Shown here: positions 17,340 through 25,475 of the stretch, piece by piece
Layout of the letters: each line of letters starts with the position of its first letter
Position numbering within the stretch: position 1 is the first letter of the stretch
Position numbers and translations under genes: made by a program
Notes under the pieces: generated by a model
The model's database searches: none
What the model saw: the letters and a program-made list of their open reading frames with translations, nothing else
What the model was told of the DNA's origin: nothing
NCBI RefSeq assembly: GCF_010692325.1
Contig: NZ_JAAHHW010000058.1
Span: forward strand, 1 to 40,784
Reading direction: 5' to 3'
Length of the DNA stretch: 40,784 bases
DNA from: Moorena sp. SIO3I8
GTDB lineage: Bacteria > Cyanobacteriota > Cyanobacteriia > Cyanobacteriales > Coleofasciculaceae

Positions 17340-18170
17340 TTATAAAGCTTTCATACTAATCACATCCTGGCCCAAAACTTGATTTAATTTGCCACTGCGA
17401 TATCCTTCTAAATCCAAGGTCACATAGACAAAACCCAACTCCTGAAACTCTGCCACTAACTTCGGTAAATCTGTGGTTACCACAAATTCCTTAATCTCTT
17501 CCGGTAGTAACTCAATCCGTGCAGTATCTCCTTCTGAACGAACCCTCAAATTCGAGAAACCTAACTTCCGTAAATAGATCTCTGCTCGTCCTACCCGTTG
17601 TAACTTAGCTACTGTAATCATTTCCCCATAGGGAAAGCGAGAACTCAGACAAGGTTGGGCAGGTTTATCCCACCACGGCAGTCCTAATTGTTTCGAGAGT
17701 TGGCGCACTTCCGCCTTAGTTACCCCCACTTCCGCTAAAGGCGATCGCGCACCTCGTTCCTTTGCCGCCTGAATCCCTGGACGATAGTCCCTTAAATCAT
17801 CCCCATTCACCCCATCGACTACATAAGGATAGCCTCGCTCCAGGGCTAGAGGTTTGAGAGTGTCGTGGAGTTCACTTTTGCAAAAATAACAGCGATTGAC
17901 CGGGTTAGAGGTATAGTTGGGATTATCCATCTCATGGGTTTGGACAACCTCATGGGTAATGCCAATGGTAGCGGCTTGGATGCGAGCGTCTTCTAATTCT
18001 TCTGGTAATAGTGAGGGGGATTCAGCAGTGACCGCTAAAGCGCGATCGCTTAAAACATCGTAAGCAATTTTAGCAACTAGCGTGCTATCGACTCCCCCAG
18101 AATAGGCAATCAAAGCCCGTTCCATCTCAGCAAATATAGTTTTTAATTGCTTGAGTTTCTGCTCTAGCAT
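17340..18170 (-). CDS. larE: ATP-dependent sacrificial sulfur transferase LarE
   Basis: Builds the nickel-pincer nucleotide cofactor by donating sulfur to the LarB product. The 276-aa protein has the PP-loop SGGVDS at residues 24-29, the NRCYFCKSELH block at 92-102 and the cysteine of AQPCLSSR at residue 174. That cysteine corresponds to the sacrificial Cys176 of Lactobacillus LarE. The C-terminal half is the dimerisation/substrate domain (RVGRAEIYLRKLGFSNLRVR). Only one such Cys is seen, so it looks like the sacrificial type and not the iron-sulfur type. No larA, larB or larC lies in the window. It is 189 bp downstream of the ABC permease with an STRR between them. Confidence 0.93.
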   Translation of the reverse strand: MLEQKLKQLKTIFAEMERALIAYSGGVDSTLVAKIAYDVLSDRALAVTAESPSLLPEELEDARIQAATIGITHEVVQTHEMDNPNYTSNPVNRCYFCKSELHDTLKPLALERGYPYVVDGVNGDDLRDYRPGIQAAKERGARSPLAEVGVTKAEVRQLSKQLGLPWWDKPAQPCLSSRFPYGEMITVAKLQRVGRAEIYLRKLGFSNLRVRSEGDTARIELLPEEIKEFVVTTDLPKLVAEFQELGFVYVTLDLEGYRSGKLNQVLGQDVISMKAL

Positions 18171-18261
18171 GGTTTTGATAAATAATTTTCCCTATTTTTA
18201 GCACTATCCCCATTTACTATCATGCCCCATTTATCATGATTAGACTTCGTGGTAGTTGTCT

Positions 18262-18313
18262 GGAAGAGGGAACAGGGAACAGGGAACAGGGAACAGGGAA
18301 CAGGGAACAGGGA
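18262..18313. repeat. STRR tract, heptamer AGGGAAC
   Basis: Seven near-perfect copies of AGGGAAC between larE and the ABC permease. No TIR of family 1 or 2 is visible around this tract. Confidence 0.85.
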
Positions 18314-18359
18314 AAAAAAATTATGCTCAGGGCTGATAGCTGATAGGTCTTGGCATAAC

Positions 18360-19133
18360 TCAGAATTCCCGTTGCCAGAAGATTAGGATAGCGATCGCTA
18401 GCAGTAGCACGATGTAAAGTAATCCATAAAGTCCATTTAAAAACAGTTCTGGGAACGGGGGTAAGACACCATACACGGCATCATTCTTTAAATTGAGCCG
18501 TGATAAATCCGGGATAACCAAGTATAGGGTTTCAGTCATCCGCTCAATGCCAGGATTCTCGCTCAACTTGCTTAACTCCACTAAATCACGGCTCAAGTGT
18601 CCCATCATATAAACCCCAAAGGTCAGTAAGGTTGCTAGCAGTGAACTAGTAAAGACACCAAACATCAGCGCTACTGCTGTGATTAGAGACAGTTCTAGAA
18701 ATTGGTAAAGCACGGAAACCAGGATGCTAACCACAGGGTATTCAATACTAGAGGCACGTAAGCCCAGCAGATAAATGGTGGTCATAGCCACAACCAGCAC
18801 AGCCAATACACCCGATAAGCCTAAGTGTTTGCCAATGATAAATTCAGCGCGGTTTAGAGGCTTGGGAATTAAGACTAAGACAGTACGCTTTTCGATTTCC
18901 TTGTTAATCAACCCCGTACCAACAAATACTGACACGATTACACCCAGGATACCCATCGCCGCTAGACCCAAATCCAGAAAAATTTTCTCTTCTGTGGTTG
19001 CTGCTACCTCCGGTAACAGCCTCAGGGCTATGCCTAGGGCTAGGGCAAAAAAGCCGATCAGATATAAAACGCGATCGCGTATCACTTCCCGAAAACCATT
19101 AGCTGCGATCGCCCAAATTCTTGCCAAACTCAC
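18360..19133 (-). CDS. ABC-2 type transporter permease
   Basis: A 257-aa integral membrane protein with about six hydrophobic helices. It opens with RIWAIAANGFREVIRDRVLY, typical of the NosY/ABC-2 permease subunits, then GVIVSVFVGTGLINKEIEKRTVLVL. The IEKRT segment is the conserved cytoplasmic loop. GTG at 19133 is chosen as start because GGAG lies 7 bases upstream. The ATPase partner is not adjacent and may be elsewhere. In cyanobacteria this type is usually one half of an exporter of unknown cargo. Repeats separate it from larE, so co-transcription is uncertain. Confidence 0.88.
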   Translation of the reverse strand: MSLARIWAIAANGFREVIRDRVLYLIGFFALALGIALRLLPEVAATTEEKIFLDLGLAAMGILGVIVSVFVGTGLINKEIEKRTVLVLIPKPLNRAEFIIGKHLGLSGVLAVLVVAMTTIYLLGLRASSIEYPVVSILVSVLYQFLELSLITAVALMFGVFTSSLLATLLTFGVYMMGHLSRDLVELSKLSENPGIERMTETLYLVIPDLSRLNLKNDAVYGVLPPFPELFLNGLYGLLYIVLLLAIAILIFWQREF

Positions 19134-19204
19134 CTACTATCTCCTATGCTCCGAATTCTTTTGCTTCCATCATAGGGGAGGTACACAAGGCAAGGGATTT
19201 TTGC

Positions 19205-19302
19205 TATACCAAAGGGAAAAGGGAACAGGGAACAGGGAACAGGGAACAGAGAGTAGGGAAAAGGGAACAAAAATTCTCACAATTCCTACACGGATTGGTA
19301 TA
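19205..19302 (+). mobile_element. Family-2 STRR element with covarying ends
   Basis: The ends are TATACCAA and TTGGTATA, against TATAGCAA/TTGCTATA in the other copies. The same base has changed in both arms so pairing is preserved. The core is AGGGAAC heptamers; the right arm ACAATTCCTACACGGA matches the 8231 copy. Confidence 0.6.
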
Positions 19303-19429
19303 TAAGGTTAAGTAGTGAATAAGCGCGAAGATAAAACTATTCCGGACGAGGCATTTATGATTTTTGTACTTGATCACTGCGCCGTTGAAGGGATTTCAGG
19401 AGTTGCCAAATACCGCCCAGAATTTGCTT

Positions 19430-19476
19430 AGGTGCGCTTTACCTATTAAGAATTAAATTCGCCACGGGTCGCACCT
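19430..19476. repeat. GGTGCG hairpin element, copy B
   Basis: AGGTGCGCTTTACC at the left and GGTCGCACCT at the right surround TTAAGAATTAAATTCGCC. The orientation is opposite to copies A and C. Confidence 0.65.
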
Positions 19477-19553
19477 CTTACTATTTAGACTTTTAAACTA
19501 TCATCAAGTTAGACTCTCAATAGCAATCATTAATAATTACTAATCACCAATTA

Positions 19554-19706
19554 TAGCTTTTTTTATACTAATGAGGTACACATAATTTTTGCCCTGCTAC
19601 CTCTTCTCTATTCCCGATTCCCGATTCCCGATTCCCGATTCCCGATTCCCGATTCCCTGTTCCCTGTTCCCTGTTCCCTGTTCCCTGTTCCCTGTTCCCT
19701 GTTCCC
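19554..19706. repeat. Family-1 left end with CCCGATT and CCCTGTT arrays
   Basis: TATAGC then TAATGAGGTACACATAA starts the unit. Next come about six CCCGATT heptamers, then about seven CCCTGTT heptamers. No TGTACCTC right end is present. The array ends 9 bp before the CPBP gene stop. Confidence 0.65.
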
Positions 19707-19714
19707 TTATATCA

Positions 19715-20485
19715 CTAATCACTGTTATGATTGCGCTTCATCCACCAAGCAACCAAACCAAGAAATAGCAATCCCATTATCCCAGCAGTAGGATCGCGAT
19801 TAATGCCAGTAATCCAGGGAGCAACCTTGCCCGAATAGACTACTAATTGCCCAACATCAATAATATAATAACCCCAAACTAAGCCAGCATGGAGACCAAT
19901 CGATAAACCTAGCCGTCCTTGAGTTGATCCCTTTGCCCAAATCAGGATTAACCCTAGCAGCAATAAACTGGGAAATCTCGGTAAGCCGCGAATCATCTCT
20001 GGAATTGGTTTAAGGAAATGTAGCAGCGCAAATGCGATCGCACCAATCCATTGTGATGTCCTAAAACTATAATCCCGTTGCAACTCATCAAGCAACCAAC
20101 CCCGAAACACCAATTCTTCAGCAAAGCCTATGGCCAAAGCACTGATTAATCCCTCTACAATCAGCCGTGACCATGGCAGTGCAGGGGTTTGGAATGCTAC
20201 CCAACCCAGCCACTCTTGTAATCCAAACAGACTAAGAGTCATTAACAGACCTAGACCTAGTCCTCTGATTAACTCAAGAGCGTTTTGGGCTGTTAGCCGC
20301 AAACCATATTTTTTTAACAGTCCTGGCTGGCGATAAACCTTCCTTCCCCAAACTCGGACTAAGTACAGAAATACCCCGAACATTAGCCCCATAGTCAGGA
20401 TTGTCACTGAGTTTGGGTCGCTACCAATTAAGTATATTGGTGCTGCTATGGGTAACCAAAGCAACAGCAAAGCTAGTATAAACAT
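19715..20485 (-). CDS. CPBP family intramembrane glutamic endopeptidase
   Basis: A membrane protease of the CPBP (Rce1/Abi-like) family, with about six to eight hydrophobic helices. Motif 1 is FAEELVFRGWLLDEL (EExxxR), motif 2 is in FALLHFLKP, and motif 3 is GLHAGLVWGYY. These give the catalytic Glu pair and the two His. I annotate the first ATG (20485, MFILALLLLW). The frame is, however, open for 35 more codons back to the clpS stop, with plausible basic pre-membrane sequence (KRFTPRLARLSLYPAPFRL) and no ATG or GTG; a TTG occurs at 20491. The true start may be non-canonical. It lies directly downstream of clpS on the same strand. Confidence 0.88.
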   Translation of the reverse strand: MFILALLLLWLPIAAPIYLIGSDPNSVTILTMGLMFGVFLYLVRVWGRKVYRQPGLLKKYGLRLTAQNALELIRGLGLGLLMTLSLFGLQEWLGWVAFQTPALPWSRLIVEGLISALAIGFAEELVFRGWLLDELQRDYSFRTSQWIGAIAFALLHFLKPIPEMIRGLPRFPSLLLLGLILIWAKGSTQGRLGLSIGLHAGLVWGYYIIDVGQLVVYSGKVAPWITGINRDPTAGIMGLLFLGLVAWWMKRNHNSD

Positions 20486-20590
20486 CCCCAACCTGAATGG
20501 TGCTGGGTATAGGGATAATCTAGCCAGCCTAGGTGTAAAACGTTTTATAATTTCAAGATTTGGAAAGGGAAGAATTTCTCCTATTGCCCG

Positions 20591-20872
20591 TTATTCGTCA
20601 GGTTCAATTGTACTACTCAGACCCCGGTTCTTCAGGGTTTCGCAATAAAACTCAGCATGCTCTTGAGCACAGGTAATCACCAATGCCAGCCCCGATGTAT
20701 GGGCTTCCATCATAATATTGACTGCTTGAGGTTGAGTCAGACTCGCCACAGTTTCCATCAAGGTTTTAACCACATACTCCATAGAGTTGAAGTCATCATT
20801 ATGGAGCAATACGCGATAGCGAGGCGCGTGTTTACGAACTGTTGAACGCTTCTCAATGGTTTCGACTGACAA
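20591..20872 (-). CDS. clpS: ATP-dependent Clp protease adaptor ClpS
   Basis: The N-end-rule adaptor that hands substrates to ClpC/ClpAP-type proteases. The 93-aa protein shows the conserved YRVLLHNDDFNSMEYVV block, MMEAHTSGLALV and AEFYCETLKNRGL, with the usual disordered N-terminal tail before PRYRV. Length and motifs match ClpS. It is followed on the same strand by the CPBP protease gene in the same reading frame. The start is at 20872; the divergent hydrolase gene begins 125 bp away. Confidence 0.95.
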   Translation of the reverse strand: MSVETIEKRSTVRKHAPRYRVLLHNDDFNSMEYVVKTLMETVASLTQPQAVNIMMEAHTSGLALVITCAQEHAEFYCETLKNRGLSSTIEPDE

Positions 20873-20996
20873 AGCTTGTCCCTCTCTATTTTAGATGTTT
20901 ACACAAACTCTCCATTATATACTGCCATTATTATAACATTAGACATCTGGCAGGGAGAGGTATGATCAAAAAGTTAACATTACTTAATAGTTTACC

Positions 20997-21899
20997 GTGA
21001 CTACCCAGGTAATTGCTACCCCTTCTAATAATCCCATCCCTGGAACTTACTGGCAGTGGCGGGGGGAATCTATATATTATGTACAGGCTGGACAGAAGCC
21101 ATCAGGATGCCCACCGTTACTGTTAATTCACGGATTTGGGGCATCTACAGACCACTGGCGCAAAAACATTGCTCAATTGAGTCAGGATTTTGAAGTTTGG
21201 GCGATTGACTTGTTGGGGTTTGGACGTTCTGCTAAACCAGATGGGGAGTACAGTGGCAATTTGTGGCGAGACCAGTTGCATGATTTTATTACAGAGGTGA
21301 TTGGTCAACCAGTAGTCTTAGCTGGAAACTCCTTGGGGGGTTATGCAGCTTTGTGTGTCGCTGCACAGCGTCCTAGCTCCGCCGTAGGTTTAGCATTGCT
21401 CAATAGTGCTGGACCATTTAGTGATACTCAACCGGCCACTAAAGTCAATCCTGTTAAAAAAGTTCTCAATCAGGTAACCAAATCAATTTTTCTACAACCT
21501 TGGGCTAGTTTCCTTTTATTCCAATACCTGCGGCGACCGTCAATCATTCGCAAAACCCTCAAGAAGGTTTATATTGACCAGAGTGCGGTAACGGAACAGT
21601 TAGTAGACGAGATTTATCGCCCCTCTTGTGATCCTGGTGCTGCTCAGGTATTTGCTTCTGTGTTCAAGTCACCCCAAGGGGAAAAAGTCGATGTGTTGTT
21701 GGAACAGATGACTTGTCCGTTATTGATGCTATGGGGAGAAGGGGATCCTTGGATCAAGAGCAGAGAACGGGGAGCAAAGTTTAGGCAATATTATCCTCAG
21801 TTAACCGAATATTATCTAAAAGCAGGACACTGTCCCCATGATGAGATACCAGAACAGGTGAATAATCTGATCAAGTCTTGGGTAATCGCTAATGGGTGA
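20997..21899 (+). CDS. Alpha/beta fold hydrolase
   Basis: A 300-aa serine hydrolase. Motifs in order: LLLIHGFGASTDHWRKN (oxyanion hole), AIDLLGFGRSAKP, nucleophile elbow GNSLGG (VLAGNSLGGYAALCV), acid in MLWGEGDPWIK, and histidine in AGHCPHDEIPEQVN. This arrangement is close to the cyanobacterial/plant hydrolase group that includes pheophytinase-like enzymes, but the substrate is not proven. The start is GTG at 20997. The ORF closes at 21899, where degenerate GGTAATC repeats begin. It is divergent from clpS. Confidence 0.9.
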   Translation: MTTQVIATPSNNPIPGTYWQWRGESIYYVQAGQKPSGCPPLLLIHGFGASTDHWRKNIAQLSQDFEVWAIDLLGFGRSAKPDGEYSGNLWRDQLHDFITEVIGQPVVLAGNSLGGYAALCVAAQRPSSAVGLALLNSAGPFSDTQPATKVNPVKKVLNQVTKSIFLQPWASFLLFQYLRRPSIIRKTLKKVYIDQSAVTEQLVDEIYRPSCDPGAAQVFASVFKSPQGEKVDVLLEQMTCPLLMLWGEGDPWIKSRERGAKFRQYYPQLTEYYLKAGHCPHDEIPEQVNNLIKSWVIANG

Positions 21900-22260
21900 T
21901 CGCTAATGGGTAATCGGCAATCGGTAATCGGTAAAAGAATGAAAATTTATAGCACTACGGATTAAGGTTAGCACATTGATACAAGTTGAAAAAGGTGCGA
22001 CCCGTGGCGAATTTAATTCTTAATACGGAAAGCGCACCTGCGCTGTTGTAGTAAACTTTTGCATGCATGCCTTTTGCCTCTTGCCTTGCCCGTAGCGCTA
22101 TATTGCCTTATTCAGAAGTGAGGAACTGACGAACTCAGGATTATGTCAAAGATTAACATAACTTAAACCATATCAAAAACGCGATCGCTAACATCTCATT
22201 ACGAGACTAAAAAAAATACACCAAGTGCTGCCAGCAACCCAAACAAACTCGAAGGGAGAC
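21900..22260. other. Gene-free stretch before a PEP-CTERM gene
   Basis: Contains degenerate GGTAATCGGCAATC-type repeats (21900-21935), a GGTGCG hairpin (21993-22039), a HIP1 site near 22181, and the ribosome-binding site GAAGGGAG at 22251-22258. No gene or RNA was recognised. Confidence 0.45.
21993..22039. repeat. GGTGCG hairpin element, copy C
   Basis: AGGTGCGACCCG at the left and AAAGCGCACCT at the right enclose TGGCGAATTTAATTCTTAAT. Same orientation as copy A. Confidence 0.65.
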
Positions 22261-23175
22261 ATGTCAATGAAAAGCACACTAATGAAATTGTGGCTCGGTG
22301 CCTCAATTATTGCCGGTATGAGTGCGATCGCTACTACCCCAGCTGTTGCTGGAAGCCTCACAGGAGCGACCGTGACCGGTACTGACTACTACAAGGTTTC
22401 ATCTGATGGTACGAATACTTTTATCGATCCAAGTGCAACTTTGTCAACTCTCTTGCAAGGTGACGCTAGTAACCCTGGTGGAAACGTAGAGCTATTTGCC
22501 AGCAGTGAAAGCCTGAGCAATAGCGAGTTTGTCACCCATACCGATGTCACTAGCCTAACCGGTCAAATTGGTGGTAAGGACATCACCTTGAGCAGTCTGA
22601 CATTAGCTGACTGGTTGACTGATGTTGGTGGTGGCATCAATTTGGCTCAGAAGTGGTTCAGTGATGCCTTAACTGCAAACGGTCTTGGAACTTTGATTGG
22701 GTCAGGTCTAGATAATCTTCTGTATGGACAATTTCTCGGCAATGGAGGATTGCAACGATTTAGCGACCCCAATATTTCCTACGTCAACCAAGATGACACA
22801 ACAGGCCTAATTACCATTGGGCTAGCAGGTCACTTTAATGCTAGAGATATGTTGGCAGAGATAATTCCTCCAGCCTTCAGTGGTTTACTACCACCTAGTA
22901 TACAGGCTAGTGAAATTGTCAAGGTTGACTACAATGGGGAAACTGAATACCTTTATGGTTTCGAGGCCACCAATTCTGGGCTGCTCAGCCTTGACGATAA
23001 TAACGTTTACACGTATTCTCACACCGGTAACTACCAAGTGGCGTTGCTTGGTACTCCTCCATTACCGTCTGGATCCGAGCCAGAAGATGTGCCTGAATCC
23101 TCTACTTTGCTTGGTCTAATCGTTGTGGGTGGTTTGTTTACTGCTGGAGGTAAACTGCGAAAAGCTAACTGTTAA
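22261..23175 (+). CDS. PEP-CTERM sorting domain-containing protein
   Basis: A 304-aa exported protein. The N-terminal signal peptide is MKSTLMKLWLGASIIAGM with AVA/GS cleavage near residue 30. The C-terminus is a PEP-CTERM signal: VPESSTLLGLIVVGG, a membrane segment, then KLRKANC. Such proteins are sorted and cleaved by an exosortase at the outer surface. The mature part is Ser/Thr/Gly/Asp-rich with no known enzyme motif. It looks like the cyanobacterial group catalogued as NF038130, from memory. ATG 22261 is chosen because GAAGGGAG lies 2-9 bp upstream; the GTG at 22225 would add 12 residues before this strong site. A strong hairpin follows the stop. Confidence 0.87.
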   Translation: MSMKSTLMKLWLGASIIAGMSAIATTPAVAGSLTGATVTGTDYYKVSSDGTNTFIDPSATLSTLLQGDASNPGGNVELFASSESLSNSEFVTHTDVTSLTGQIGGKDITLSSLTLADWLTDVGGGINLAQKWFSDALTANGLGTLIGSGLDNLLYGQFLGNGGLQRFSDPNISYVNQDDTTGLITIGLAGHFNARDMLAEIIPPAFSGLLPPSIQASEIVKVDYNGETEYLYGFEATNSGLLSLDDNNVYTYSHTGNYQVALLGTPPLPSGSEPEDVPESSTLLGLIVVGGLFTAGGKLRKANC

Positions 23176-23199
23176 GCAAAATAGTGAACAATTCTACTG

Positions 23200-23231
23200 A
23201 GAGGGGCGCACAACCAACCGTGCGCCCCTCT
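23200..23231 (+). terminator. Hairpin after the PEP-CTERM gene
   Basis: A 12-bp perfect stem AGAGGGGCGCAC (23200-23211) pairs with GTGCGCCCCTCT (23220-23231) around 8 bases, 25 bp after the stop. It has no U-run, which is common for cyanobacterial 3' ends. Confidence 0.6.
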
Positions 23232-23250
23232 GAGTGATCAAGCAGTTCAT

Positions 23251-23320
23251 GTAGGGTGGGCAGTGCATCAGACAGATAATCAAGCTTGCAAAGCGCGTTG
23301 CTAGGCACTGCCCACCCTAC
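23251..23320. repeat. 70-bp palindromic element with 16-bp arms
   Basis: GTAGGGTGGGCAGTGC (23251-23266) and its exact complement (23305-23320) enclose 38 bp. It is probably a small MITE or REP-like element. Flanks show no direct repeat. Confidence 0.7.
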
Positions 23321-23360
23321 GATTAATGACTTTAACCTGATAGCTGATGGCACCTCAAGT

Positions 23361-23416
23361 AGCGTGCGCGTAGCGCTAATCGCTGTTCGCGTAGCGTGCG
23401 CGTAGCGCATATGCTT
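23361..23416. repeat. GCGTAGCG-rich repeat
   Basis: AGCGTGCGCGTAGCGCTAAT and CGCTGTTCGCGTAGCGTGCG lead to GTAGCGCATATGCTT. The last 36 bp recur in reverse complement at 37566-37603 with one mismatch. It abuts the end of the PDH E2 gene. Related fragments are at 17272 and 27976. Confidence 0.65.
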
Positions 23417-23420
23417 TCAC

Positions 23421-24731
23421 TTAAAGAGTCAAGGATTGCGGATCAGTTTCAATCAACTTCGCCAAGTCTTGCAAGAACGCTGCCGCATCAGTACCATAGA
23501 TAATCCGGTGGTCACAGGTAATATTGACTTGCATCTGACGCTTTACACCCATCATGCCGTCAGGGGTAGCCACTACCGTAGGACGGGATGCACCAATGGC
23601 CAAAATAGAACCCTGTCCTGGGGGCAAAATCGCATCAAACCGGTCTACACCAAACATTCCTAAATTGGATAGGGTGAAAGTACCAGAATTATATTCCTCT
23701 GGCTGCAACTGCTTAGTTCTGGCACGGTCTACTAAATCTTTCCAAGTGCGAGACAGAGAATAAATATCCAGCTGCTCCGCATGGCGCAATACTGGGGTAA
23801 TCAAGCCACCATCAGCCATTGCCACAGCCACAGCTACATTAATGGAACTGTGATACTGAATTCCCCGTTCGGTATAACTAGCATTAACCAAGGGATGCTT
23901 CTGCAAGGTAACTGCTACTGCTTTAGCCAGCAGCCCGGTCATGGTAACACCCTTAGGCTTGATTTTTTTGTATAACTTATCTAACTCATCGGTAGTGATG
24001 GTGTAACCAACCCTGAAGGTAGGCACTTGCAGGCTGACCATCATATTCCGCACCACTGCATTTTGCAAGGTATTGAATGGCACCACTTCTCCAAGGGGTA
24101 CAGCTGCAGGAGGAGTTGGCAGAGGTGCTGGCAGAGGTGCTGGGGTGGGAGTGGGCATTACAGCCGCTGTCGCGGGTGCTGCTGGGGTGGTGGCTGCTGG
24201 TGTCGGAGGAGTGATAACTTTACCTGCTGCTGCTTCCACATCCTCAGCCACAATCCTGCCATGGGGACCACTTCCTCTCAAGGTATTGAGATCAACCTTT
24301 AATTCCTTCGCTAGTTTACGAGCTCGGGGAGAAGCAATAATTCTGCCATTACGGCGGCTGGGAGTATCAGCAACTGCAGCAAGAGCTGTCTGTACCGGTT
24401 CTGGGGTTGAAGCCGTTGCTTGCTGAGCTGTTGCTGTGTCAGTAGCTGGTGTAGATTGGGCAGCTTGTTGTTTAGCTGCTTCAATTTCCGCTTCCGTTTC
24501 CGCAATCAGAGCAATCGGGGCTCCCACCGGAGCAGAGTCACCAGCTGATACCGTGATTGTGGCAAGATAGCCTTCATAGAAGGACTCAACGTCCATATCA
24601 GCCTTATCCGACTCAACCACCACCACGGTTTCACCTTTTTCGACTTTGTCTCCGGGAGATTTTTCCCAGGAAACGATTTTGCCTTCGGTCATGGTTGAAC
24701 TGAGGGCGGGCATGAAAACTTCGTGAATCAT
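23421..24731 (-). CDS. pdhC: Dihydrolipoamide acetyltransferase, E2 of pyruvate dehydrogenase
   Basis: Transfers acetyl groups from E1 to CoA in the pyruvate dehydrogenase complex. The 436-aa protein has a lipoyl domain (residues 1-76; lipoyl Lys43 in ESDKAD), an Ala/Gln/Thr linker, a peripheral-subunit binding domain (about 129-168, ASPRARKLAKEL), an Ala/Pro linker (171-212) and the catalytic acyltransferase domain (about 215-436). The active-site His408 lies in CDHRIIYGTD. Usual bacterial E2s have DHRxxDG; Tyr in place of Asp is also seen in plastid E2. ATG 24731 gives the canonical MIHEVFMPALSSTM start. No other complex gene is adjacent. Confidence 0.93.
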   Translation of the reverse strand: MIHEVFMPALSSTMTEGKIVSWEKSPGDKVEKGETVVVVESDKADMDVESFYEGYLATITVSAGDSAPVGAPIALIAETEAEIEAAKQQAAQSTPATDTATAQQATASTPEPVQTALAAVADTPSRRNGRIIASPRARKLAKELKVDLNTLRGSGPHGRIVAEDVEAAAGKVITPPTPAATTPAAPATAAVMPTPTPAPLPAPLPTPPAAVPLGEVVPFNTLQNAVVRNMMVSLQVPTFRVGYTITTDELDKLYKKIKPKGVTMTGLLAKAVAVTLQKHPLVNASYTERGIQYHSSINVAVAVAMADGGLITPVLRHAEQLDIYSLSRTWKDLVDRARTKQLQPEEYNSGTFTLSNLGMFGVDRFDAILPPGQGSILAIGASRPTVVATPDGMMGVKRQMQVNITCDHRIIYGTDAAAFLQDLAKLIETDPQSLTL

Positions 24732-24956
24732 GGGGTGGTCTTCTAAATCAATTCTAGTGAGCTAGCAAAAACATGATGCCAGCTTGCATTGTAACTTGAA
24801 TAAGCCCCAGAAAGCCATCGTACTGTGTAAAGAAACCATGAGCCACAGGGCTTCGATGGTTTTCTACAATACGGATATCCTCTTTTTCCTCGGGATTAGG
24901 GATTAGGGGAGTGGGTAGCTACCCATCACTCTATACATGCTCATGGCTCTTAACTA

Positions 24957-25010
24957 AGCGATGCAGCGCCGACCTGCGGGGGTTTCCCCCACTCGCGCTT
25001 TGCATCAAGA
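24957..25010. repeat. GATGCA palindromic repeat
   Basis: AGCGATGCAGCGC at the left and GCGCTTTGCATCAAG at the right form imperfect arms around GCGGGGGTTTCCCCC, itself a hairpin. The left-arm motif recurs reversed near 39440-39460 (ACGCTGCATCGCTT). Confidence 0.55.
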
Positions 25011-25021
25011 AAAGCTCTTAT

Positions 25022-25154
25022 CTAGCAAAGGGAACAGCGGATCTGGGAGTAGGGAGCGGTGCGACCCAAGGGCGATTTACTCGCCCTTGGAGGCGCGCAC
25101 CGAGGGAGTAGGGAGTAGGGAACTTTTGATCAAAAATTTCCACAATTCATTATA
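25022..25154 (+). mobile_element. Family-2 STRR element with nested hairpin D
   Basis: Starts CTAGCAAAGGGAACAG and ends AAAATTTCCACAATTCATTA then TAGG, paralleling the 4335 and 19205 copies. The core AGGGAGT heptamers are interrupted by a GGTGCG hairpin (25058-25101), and by the module AACAGCGGATCTGGGA at 25033. Confidence 0.55.
25058..25101. repeat. GGTGCG hairpin element, copy D
   Basis: GGTGCGACC and GGCGCGCACC arms flank a different centre: CCAAGGGCGA pairs with TCGCCCTTGG around TTTAC. The sequence of the inner stem differs from the other copies but pairing is retained. Confidence 0.6.
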
Positions 25155-25430
25155 GGTACCCTATCCGTTGACTACTGACAGGGTTAGTCTAAGAGCTGGT
25201 TTAGTATAGCCTTAAATCTTATTGATTTTGGTTGGTGGATGAAGGTAACTTCACTGAATCTTTAATTAACCAAATAAAACCTTAAAGAAATGAATAAATT
25301 ATTCCAAGACAGGAAACTTATACCTAACCTATAGGTTAATTAATCATAAAATAACTATAATCATATATTTATTCCCTGAATAGTAGCTATTAAAGGTTAA
25401 TTAAAATCCTAAAAATAAGATATAAAAATA

Positions 25431-25448
25431 AATTTTAGCGCTAAAATT
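25431..25448. promoter_or_regulatory. 18-bp perfect palindrome before a PEP-CTERM gene
   Basis: AATTTTAGC and GCTAAAATT lie end to end, 27 bp before the ATG at 25476 and just before the GAGGGG ribosome-binding site (25460-25465). A second palindrome AACCTATAGGTT is at 25326-25337. Either could be an operator; no known regulator consensus was matched. Confidence 0.4.
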
Positions 25449-25475
25449 CAGTCAGTATTGAGGGGTATAAAAGCC

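Larger units (their letters stand above)
19134..19714. other. Repeat-filled gap without a gene
   Basis: This 580-bp stretch holds, in order, a family-1 end fragment (GGGAGGTACACA near 19178), a family-2 element (19205-19302), a GGTGCG hairpin (19430-19476) and a family-1/STRR array (19554-19706). Short frames across it are repeat translations. No RNA gene was recognised. Confidence 0.6.
24732..25475. other. 744-bp gene-free stretch
   Basis: The first part has an imperfect hairpin (AAACCATGAGCC with GGCTTCGATGGTTT, about 24835-24866), then a palindromic repeat at 24957-25010 and a family-2 element at 25022-25154. From 25200 it is very AT-rich and leads to the PEP-CTERM gene. Two plus-strand frames of about 65 codons cross the repeats and are rejected. 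Confidence 0.5.

Noticed and set aside
18775-19305. 176-aa plus-strand frame
   Set aside because: It is antisense to the ABC permease and ends in STRR-encoded GTGNREQ repeats.
23165-23410. 81-aa minus-strand frame
   Set aside because: It is made from the 70-bp palindrome and GCGTAGCG repeats.
24027-24505. Frames rich in Gly/Cys/Arg or Gln/Leu inside pdhC
   Set aside because: They are shadows of the Ala/Pro linker and Ala/Gln/Thr linker of the E2 protein.
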